This document shows, one piece after another, positions 44,864 through 51,289 of a stretch of 54,035 nucleotides of DNA (position 1 is its first letter; every line of letters begins with the position of its first letter). The DNA is taken from assembly GCF_029813775.1 (NCBI RefSeq), contig NZ_JARVKW010000046.1, positions 1 to 54,035 on the forward strand, in the 5' to 3' direction. Under the pieces are notes generated by a model, which did not search any database, was not told the origin of the DNA, and was given only the letters and a program-made list of their open reading frames with translations. A program made the position numbers and the translations under genes. The DNA comes from Streptomyces sp. DH24 (lineage in GTDB: Bacteria > Actinomycetota > Actinomycetes > Streptomycetales > Streptomycetaceae).

Positions 44864-47065
44864 TCAGCTCCTGACCGGGGTCGTCGCGGCGGGGGCGGGA
44901 ACGCGCTCGGCGAGCGGGCGCACGGGCGGCAGCGCCTCGGGCGGCTCACCCAGCAGCACCCGCCGCACGACGCGCTCGGCGGCCCGGCCGTCGTCGAACT
45001 CGCAGAACCGGGCCCGGAACGCGGCGCGCAGCCTGGCCGACTCGCGCCCCGCGTACGAGCCGTCGCGGAACACCCGCGCCAGCTCCTCGGGCGTGCGCAC
45101 CACCGGCCCCGGCGGGCTGTCCATCAGGTCGAAGCAGACGCCCCGCGTCTCCCGGTACACCTCCCAGTCGTCGGCGTACACGACGATCGGCCGGTCCAGG
45201 TTGGCGTAGTCGAACATGATCGACGAGTAGTCCGTGACCAGCGCGTCCGCGGCCAGGCACACGTCCTCCGAGGAGCCGTGCGCGGTCACGTCGATGATCC
45301 GCCCGCCGCCCCGCGTGCCGCCCCGGTCGTAGAAGTAGTGGGCGCGCAGCAGCACGACGACGTCCTCGCCGGCCGCCTCGCAGAACGCCTCCAGGTCCGG
45401 GCCGGCCGCGAAGCCGGTGTGGTGGTCGCGGTGCGTCGGCGCGTACAGCACGGCCGTCTTCCCCTCCGGGACGCCCAGGTCGCGCCGGACGCGGGCCACG
45501 TCGTCCGCGGTCGCCGTGCAGTACACGTCGTTGCGCGGATAGCCGTACTCCAGATGCTCGTACGAGCCGGGGAAGGCCCGCTCCCACACCTGTGTGGAGT
45601 GGCGGTTGGACGACAGGTTGTAGTCCCAGCGGTCCACCCGGCCCAGCAGCTTGGCGAAGCTGCCGGTCGCCGCCGCGACCACCGGGTACGTCGACTGGTC
45701 GACGCCCATCGTCTTCAGCGGCGTGCCGTGCTGGGTCTGCAGATGGACGCTGCCGGGGCGCTTGACGACGCCCTCGGCGAAGTTGGCGTTGTTCACCAGG
45801 TACTTGGCGCGGGCCAGCACCTCCCAGTAGCGGCGGCTGCCGATGACGGCGTGCTCCACGTCGTCCGGCACGGTGTGCGCCCGGTCGGCCTCCACCAGGA
45901 ACACCGACCGGATGTGCGGGGCGAGTTCGCGAGCCTTGGCGTGGATCGCGGCCGGGTTGCAGGCGTAGCCGCGGCCCCAGTACGCGCAGTACACGGCGAG
46001 GTTCTCGTCCAGCGGCCGGCGCAGGTGCCGCCGGTACAGCAGGCGGGTGCGCGGCATCCGGGGGCGCGGCACGCGGCGGACGGCGCCCGTCACGGCCCGG
46101 TTCGCGCCGCGCAGCACCTGGAACGCCGTGTACGCCCCGGCCGCCAGCAGCCGGTGCTGCACGCCGAGGCTGCCGCCTGGGGCGCGGTACCCGGCCGGGC
46201 GGTGCAGCCGGTAGAGCCGGCTCGCGGTCCGGAAGTGGGCCCGGCGCCCGGACGGCAGCCGGCGCGGATGGGCGGCCGTCTTCAGCACCGCCGCGAAAAG
46301 CTGCTCGAACAGCGGGGTGTACCGCTGCACGCACAGGCCCAGCTCGGTGGCCCGCGTGAGCACCAGGTCGGCCTGGCCGAGCAGGTCGGTGTGGTGGTCG
46401 CCGGGCAGGTTCAGCCGGTTGCCCTGCCGACGCGCCCGGTGCCGTACGACGACCGAGCGCAGCACCGCGATCCGCCCGGCGTGCAGCCCGGCCAGGCCGC
46501 CGAAGCCGACGTCCGTGAAGTGGCCGTCGGGAAAGACGAGTCCGTGTGCGGCGAGATACGTGCGCCGGTAGGCGGCGCTCCACGCGGGGAGCCGCACGCC
46601 CGTCAGCTCCGGGGTCTCGATCGGCGCGAACGCCTCGTCCGGGGCGCCCGCGAGCAGGTGCGCGGCCGGGTTGCCGGGCTCGCCCTCCCACCAGGGCGCG
46701 CGCTCGTACGCGAAGTGCAGCACGTCCACGTCGCCGGTCCGGGTGAGCCGGTCGTCCAGCTCCGCGAGGGCGCCCGGGACGAGCAGGTCGTCGCCGTCGA
46801 GGAACAGCAGGTACGCGCCCGCCGCCGCCCGCAGCCCCGCGTTGCGCGCCCCGGCCAGACCGGCCGACGGCGGCGAGTGCACGGGCATCACCCGGGGGTC
46901 CCGCGCGGCGTACTCGGCCGTGACGTCCGCCGCTGGGGAGTCCGGCGTGTCGCAGACCGGGATCAGCTCGAAGTCGCCGAAGGACTGGACGAGGACGGAG
47001 TCCAGCGCCTGGGACAACCGGCCCGCGACCCCGTGGGACGGAACGATGATGCTGAAGCGGGGCAT
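44864..47065 (-). CDS. Bifunctional GT2 / CDP-glycerol glycerophosphotransferase, paralogue 3
   Basis: 733 residues from the ATG at 47065 (MPRFSIIVPSHGVAG); a purine run GAGAAAGAG lies before it. The N-terminal GT2 domain is partly altered (ELIPVCDTPDSPA in place of the usual VDD, but FLDGDDLL retained). The TagF-like domain is complete, with QTQHGTPLKTMG (His 446), YPRNDVYC, LYAPTHRDH, LLRAHYFYDR and LVTDYSSIMFDYANLDRPIV. It is closest to the TagF-like protein at 30539-32731 over this domain. It is the first gene of a unit with paralogue 2 and a membrane protein. Likely role: transfer of glycerol phosphate or related units from CDP precursors onto the wall polymer. Confidence 0.91.
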   Translation of the reverse strand: MPRFSIIVPSHGVAGRLSQALDSVLVQSFGDFELIPVCDTPDSPAADVTAEYAARDPRVMPVHSPPSAGLAGARNAGLRAAAGAYLLFLDGDDLLVPGALAELDDRLTRTGDVDVLHFAYERAPWWEGEPGNPAAHLLAGAPDEAFAPIETPELTGVRLPAWSAAYRRTYLAAHGLVFPDGHFTDVGFGGLAGLHAGRIAVLRSVVVRHRARRQGNRLNLPGDHHTDLLGQADLVLTRATELGLCVQRYTPLFEQLFAAVLKTAAHPRRLPSGRRAHFRTASRLYRLHRPAGYRAPGGSLGVQHRLLAAGAYTAFQVLRGANRAVTGAVRRVPRPRMPRTRLLYRRHLRRPLDENLAVYCAYWGRGYACNPAAIHAKARELAPHIRSVFLVEADRAHTVPDDVEHAVIGSRRYWEVLARAKYLVNNANFAEGVVKRPGSVHLQTQHGTPLKTMGVDQSTYPVVAAATGSFAKLLGRVDRWDYNLSSNRHSTQVWERAFPGSYEHLEYGYPRNDVYCTATADDVARVRRDLGVPEGKTAVLYAPTHRDHHTGFAAGPDLEAFCEAAGEDVVVLLRAHYFYDRGGTRGGGRIIDVTAHGSSEDVCLAADALVTDYSSIMFDYANLDRPIVVYADDWEVYRETRGVCFDLMDSPPGPVVRTPEELARVFRDGSYAGRESARLRAAFRARFCEFDDGRAAERVVRRVLLGEPPEALPPVRPLAERVPAPAATTPVRS

Positions 47066-47326
47066 GCTGCTCTTTCTCTTCTGCTGTGCCGCTCCGGCGC
47101 GCGGCGCGGACCGCCTCATGCCGGACGTGGTCCGGGGCGCCCCGCCGGACGCCGGGTGGGCGGTCGGCCGGGCGGTCGGCTGGGGGCGGGCCGCGAGGTG
47201 CCGGAGGGCATACGGGACGGCAACGGGCATCCATGGGTCGGCGCGGGGGTTCGGCCCGGGAACGGCCGGTGCGGCGACTTGGTTACGGGCCCTGCGTCAT
47301 CCGGGGGACGCCGCGAAGGAGAGCGG

Positions 47327-47354
47327 GGGCGGGCCGGTGACGGCCCGGCCCCGC
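47327..47354 (-). terminator. Terminator of the sugar ABC transporter operon
   Basis: Long GC stem of 47327-47338 with 47343-47354 (GGGGGCGGGCCG against CGGCCCGGCCCC, one bulged base) around a GTGA loop, 20 bases past the end of the permease gene on the minus strand. The rest of the 308-bp gap (47066-47326) shows no gene; it should contain the promoter of the TagF-like operon. Confidence 0.7.
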
Positions 47355-47373
47355 GAGAGGGTCGCTGCGGCGG

Positions 47374-48285
47374 CTACTTGACGGCGCCCGCCATCACGCC
47401 GGACACGAACTGCCGCTGGAACGCGAAGAACACGGCCAGCGGGATCACCATCGAGATGAAGGCGCCCGGCGCCAGCACGTCGATGTTGTTGCCGAACTGC
47501 CGTACCTGCGTCTGCAGGGCGACCGTGATCGGCTGGCTCCCGGAGTCGGTGAAGATCAGCGCGACCAGCATGTCGTTCCACACCCACAGGAACTGGAAGA
47601 TGCCGAGCGAGGCGATCGCCGGACCGCCCAGCGGCATCACGACACGGGCGAACAGCCGCAGTTCGCCCGCCCCGTCCAGCCGGGCCGCCTCCAGCAGTTC
47701 CCGCGGGATCTCCGCGAAGAAGTTCCGCAGCAGGAACACCGCGAAGGGCAGCCCGAAACCCACGTGGAAGAGGATCGCGCCGACCATGGAGCCGAAGATG
47801 CCGAGCTTGCCGAAGAGCTCGGCGATCGGGATCAGCGCCACCTGCACCGGCACGACCAGCAGCCCGACCACGGCCAGGAACCACCAGTCCCGGCCGGGGA
47901 ACTCCATCCACGCGAACGCGTACCCGGCCAGCGAGCCGATGACCACCACCAGCACCGTCGCCGGCACCGTGATCAGCACGGTGTTCACGAGGGAGTCGGT
48001 GATGTCGCCGTTCTCCAGCAGCTTCTCGTAGCTGGTGAAGGTCAGCTTCGCGGGCTCGGTGAACACCGTCCACCAGCCGCTCTCGTTCATGTCCTCCGGG
48101 GTGCGCAGCGAGGACAGCAGCAGACCGATCGTCGGCACCAGCCAGAACAGGCCGACGACGATCAGGAACACCCGCAGCAGCCCGCCGCTGACGCCCTCGG
48201 CCAGCCGCGCGCCCAGCGACCGCTCCGCCCCGGCGTCCGTGCCGGGCGGCGGGGCCGCCTTGCCGACACCCGTGTCCGCGGTCAT
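47374..48285 (-). CDS. Carbohydrate ABC transporter permease, second subunit
   Basis: 303 residues from the ATG at 48285, overlapping the upstream stop (ATGA). It is a MalG-type inner-membrane permease with six spans. The EAA loop that docks the ATPase is ELLEAARLDGAGELRLFARVVMP, and NTVLITVPATVLVVVIGSLAGYAFA marks the conserved transmembrane domain. The C-terminus QRQFVSGVMAGAVK is typical. It is the last gene of a lipoprotein-permease-permease operon that lacks an ATPase gene. Confidence 0.94.
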   Translation of the reverse strand: MTADTGVGKAAPPPGTDAGAERSLGARLAEGVSGGLLRVFLIVVGLFWLVPTIGLLLSSLRTPEDMNESGWWTVFTEPAKLTFTSYEKLLENGDITDSLVNTVLITVPATVLVVVIGSLAGYAFAWMEFPGRDWWFLAVVGLLVVPVQVALIPIAELFGKLGIFGSMVGAILFHVGFGLPFAVFLLRNFFAEIPRELLEAARLDGAGELRLFARVVMPLGGPAIASLGIFQFLWVWNDMLVALIFTDSGSQPITVALQTQVRQFGNNIDVLAPGAFISMVIPLAVFFAFQRQFVSGVMAGAVK

Positions 48286-49628
48286 CGCCGCACCTCCCGC
48301 CTGAGCCGCCTGACGTTGAACCACATGACGGGGATGACCAGGAGCAGCAGGAACACCGCGATGGCGCTCGCGATGCCCGGCTGGTCCTCGGAGAAGCCCT
48401 TGCGGTACAGCTCCAGCGCCAGGACGTTCGCGTCGTCCTGCGAGGAGCCCGGGGCGATGATGAAGACCAGGTCGAAGATCTTCAGCACGTTGATCATCAG
48501 GGTGACGGCGACGACCGCGAGGACCGGCGCCAGCAGCGGCACCGTGACTCTGCGGAACACCTGCCACTCGGTCGCCCCGTCCACCCTGGCCGCCTCCAGC
48601 AGCTCCCGGGGGATGCCCGCGAGCCCGGCCGCGATCAGCACCATCGCGAAGCCGGCCCACATCCAGATGTACGCGCCGATGATCGCCGGGGTGACCAGCG
48701 ACGGACCGAGCCAGTCGAGACCGTTGTACGCCTCCTTGAAGTTGTCCGCCGGGAGCCGCAGTTGCGCCCCGTCCGCCGACGCGGGCAGCGTGAACGTGCC
48801 GTCACCGGCCGCCGTCGTGGACGCGACGACCTTGCCGTCCTTGACCGCCTCGATCCGCATCCCGGCGTAGCCGAGCTCGCCCGCGTCGACGCCGTTGAGC
48901 CGGCCGACGCCCTTGCCGCGCGTGAAGTCCTGCCAGGTGGTGCCGACGACCTTGTCCGGCTCCGCCTTCGGCGGCGCGGCGTTCTTCGCGCCGTCGGGCA
49001 TCAGGTCCGGGGCGACACCGACGAGCGGCAGGACGACCGTCCCGCCGGCGCTGACCGGCTCCTTGGTGACGAAGGCGCCGCCGCCCGCGGCCCGGAGCGG
49101 CGACTCGCGGCCCGGGTGCGCCTTCGGGAACGCCGACGCCTGGGTGAACGTGTCGTGCACGCCCACCCACACCGCGTTCGCGACGCCCTTGTCCGGGTCC
49201 TGGTCGTACACCAGACGGAAGATGATGCCCGCCGCCAGCATCGAGATCGCCATCGGCATGAAGACGACCAGCTTGAACGCCGTGCCCCAGCGGACCCGTT
49301 CGGTCAGCACCGCGAAGATCAGACCGAGCGCCGTCGCCACCGTCGGCGCGAACACCACCCAGATGATGTTGTTCTGCAGCGCGGTGCGGATGCCCTGGTC
49401 CGTGAACAGGGCCTCGTAGTTGTCGACACCGGCGAAGCCGTCGCCGGACTGGTCGTAGAAGCTGCGGACGACCGAGTACCCGATCGGGTAGACCACGAGC
49501 GCGCCGAGCAGCACGAGGGCGGGCAGCAGGAACAGGGCCGCCACGGTCCGCCGGGTGCCGGTCACACTCTTGCGCGACTTGGGTGCGGCAGGGGTCGGAG
49601 GGACCCCTGCCGCCGTGTCCGACGTCAT
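48282..49628 (-). CDS. Carbohydrate ABC transporter permease, first subunit, with large insertion
   Basis: 448 residues from the ATG at 49628, seven bases after the lipoprotein gene. It is a MalF-type permease, longer than the usual 290-320. The core spans are near 30-50, 88-110, 118-140 and then from 308 on, with the EAA loop ELLEAARVDGATEWQVFRRV (342-361). Between the third and fourth spans lies an insertion of about 150 residues (about 150-305). It contains a beta-rich stretch VVASTTAAGDGTFTLPASAD that looks extracytoplasmic, in the place of the MalF P2 loop. It pairs with the MalG-type subunit encoded directly downstream. Confidence 0.92.
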   Translation of the reverse strand: MTSDTAAGVPPTPAAPKSRKSVTGTRRTVAALFLLPALVLLGALVVYPIGYSVVRSFYDQSGDGFAGVDNYEALFTDQGIRTALQNNIIWVVFAPTVATALGLIFAVLTERVRWGTAFKLVVFMPMAISMLAAGIIFRLVYDQDPDKGVANAVWVGVHDTFTQASAFPKAHPGRESPLRAAGGGAFVTKEPVSAGGTVVLPLVGVAPDLMPDGAKNAAPPKAEPDKVVGTTWQDFTRGKGVGRLNGVDAGELGYAGMRIEAVKDGKVVASTTAAGDGTFTLPASADGAQLRLPADNFKEAYNGLDWLGPSLVTPAIIGAYIWMWAGFAMVLIAAGLAGIPRELLEAARVDGATEWQVFRRVTVPLLAPVLAVVAVTLMINVLKIFDLVFIIAPGSSQDDANVLALELYRKGFSEDQPGIASAIAVFLLLLVIPVMWFNVRRLRREVRR

Positions 49629-49635
49629 CGCCGGA

Positions 49636-51051
49636 TCAGCCCCCGTACGCCTTGGCCGCTTCCGCCTCCAGCTTGGCCTGGGTGCCCGCGACGTCCTTCG
49701 GGTTCTTCAGGAAGTCCTGGAGGATCTTCCACTCGCCCTTGCCGGGCGTTCCGCCGAAGGCCTGCGGGGCCTGGTCCGACATGTCGAAGCGGAAGTCGTC
49801 GCCGGCCGCGATCAGCGCCTCGGCCATCTTCCGCTGGACGTCGTTCGGGTACGACGCCGCGTCGACGTTCTTGTTCGGGGAGAGGTAGCCGCCCAGCTTC
49901 GCCTGGATCGCCGCCGCGTCCGAGGAGGCCAGGAACGTCGCCAGCGCCTGCGACGCCTTGGAGTCCTCCAGGAGCACCGCCGCGTCGCCGCCGGACACCA
50001 CGGGCGCGGTGTCACCGACCCTCGGGAACGGGAACACCTTCGCGTCCGTGCCCACCTTCATGTCGGTCTCGGCGATGTTCACCTGCACGAAGTCGCCCTC
50101 GAAGACCATGCCGGCCTTCGGCTGGGCGCCGCCGGTGAAGGTCTGCGTCACGGACGCCGGGAACTCCGTCTGCAGCGCGCCGCTCGCGCCGCCCGCGATG
50201 TACTCCGGCTTGCCCCAGATCTGGGCCAGCGTGGTCAGCGCGTCCTTCACGGACGGGTCCGTCCACTTGATCTCGTGCTGGGCCAGCTGGTCGTACTTCT
50301 CCGGGCCCGCCTGCGACAGATAGACGTTCTCGAACCAGTCCGTCAGCGTCCAGCCGTCGGCGCCGCCGATCGAGAACGGCGTGACGCCCGAGTCGTAGAC
50401 CGTCCGCGCGGTGGTCAGCAGCTCGTCCCACGTCTTGGGCTCGCTCGCGCCCGCGTTCTCGAAGACCTGCGCGTTGTACCAGATCAGCGACTTGTTGGCG
50501 GCCTTGTAGTAGACGCCGTACGGCTTGCCGCCGACCTTGCCGATGTCCTGCCAGCCCTGCGAGTAGTTCTTGGCCAGCTGGTCCTGCGCCTCCTTGCCCA
50601 GCGGCTTGGCCCAGCCCTTGTCGACCGCCTGCTTGATCGCGCCCGGCTGCGGCAGCATCGCGACGTCCGGCGGCTGGCCGCCCGCGATCTTCGAGCCGAG
50701 GAAGTTGACGATCGGGTCCTGCGCGGGGACGAACGTGACCTTCGCGCCCGTACGTTTCTCGAACTCCGCGAGGACCTTCTTGAAGTTGGCCTGCTCGGCG
50801 CCGGTCCAGACCGCGGCGACCTCCAGGCTCTGGCCGTTCAGCTTGGGAAGGGTGACGGTGGTCGCGGTCTTCTCGCCGGTGTCGCCGCTGCCGCCGCTGT
50901 CGTCGTCGCCGCCCCCGCACGCCGTGAGCGAGAGCGCCAGCGCTCCGGCCAGGGCGGCTGCCGCGGCCTTCGCGGCTCTGCGGGTGCGGGGGGTTGCCGT
51001 GGAGTGCTTGGGAGACCTGTTTGTCCGGAATGTGCCGCTCGTGATGCGCAT
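49636..51051 (-). CDS. Extracellular sugar-binding lipoprotein
   Basis: 471 residues from the ATG at 51051; a GTG immediately upstream (51054) is an alternative. The signal peptide has an Arg/Lys-rich start, the core AAAAALAGALALSLTA and the lipobox LTAC (lipidated Cys about 45), followed by a Gly/Asp-rich linker. The mature part is a family 1 (MalE-like) solute-binding protein: NFKKVLAEFEKRTGAKVTFV, then PPDVAMLPQPG and PYGVYYKAANKSLIWYNAQVFE. It captures a sugar or oligosaccharide for the two permeases; the ligand is unknown. The promoter and an operator-like dyad are visible upstream. Confidence 0.94.
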   Translation of the reverse strand: MRITSGTFRTNRSPKHSTATPRTRRAAKAAAAALAGALALSLTACGGGDDDSGGSGDTGEKTATTVTLPKLNGQSLEVAAVWTGAEQANFKKVLAEFEKRTGAKVTFVPAQDPIVNFLGSKIAGGQPPDVAMLPQPGAIKQAVDKGWAKPLGKEAQDQLAKNYSQGWQDIGKVGGKPYGVYYKAANKSLIWYNAQVFENAGASEPKTWDELLTTARTVYDSGVTPFSIGGADGWTLTDWFENVYLSQAGPEKYDQLAQHEIKWTDPSVKDALTTLAQIWGKPEYIAGGASGALQTEFPASVTQTFTGGAQPKAGMVFEGDFVQVNIAETDMKVGTDAKVFPFPRVGDTAPVVSGGDAAVLLEDSKASQALATFLASSDAAAIQAKLGGYLSPNKNVDAASYPNDVQRKMAEALIAAGDDFRFDMSDQAPQAFGGTPGKGEWKILQDFLKNPKDVAGTQAKLEAEAAKAYGG

Positions 51052-51084
51052 CACTGCCCCGTTCTTCGTTCCTCGTCGAACGTG

Positions 51085-51137
51085 TCGAAGCGCTGTCCCG
51101 TGCGGTCTGGTCTACGCCCGGGGGATGGGCCGTGCAA
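51085..51137 (-). promoter_or_regulatory. Promoter and operator-like dyad of the sugar ABC operon
   Basis: Read on the minus strand, TTGCAC (51132-51137) and TAGACC (51109-51114) are separated by 17 bases, a good fit to a Streptomyces principal-sigma promoter. Downstream of the -10 lies an imperfect LacI-type dyad, GACAGCGCTTCGAC, centred on AGCGCT at 51089-51094. No LacI-family gene is in the window, so the regulator would be encoded elsewhere. Confidence 0.5.
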
Positions 51138-51250
51138 GGGCGCGTCCGCCGTGAAGCGGGACATCGTGACCCCGTCGTGACCAGTGCCAGGCACGGGTGC
51201 TGCCTTCGCGGGAGCTGTGCCCCCGGACCCTCTTATCGGCCCGAACGGCT

Positions 51251-51271
51251 CCGTCCTCAAATGCCGGACGG
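51251..51271. repeat. Streptomyces interspersed hairpin repeat
   Basis: CCGTCC (51251-51256) and GGACGG (51266-51271) flank TCAAATGCC. This is a copy of the very common Streptomyces intergenic hairpin of the form CCGTCCGGCnnTTGAGGACGG. A T-run follows at 51276-51280. It lies 19 bases beyond the end of the FtsK/SpoIIIE-type gene and may act as its terminator. Confidence 0.7.
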
Positions 51272-51289
51272 GCGCTTTTTCTCACGTCC

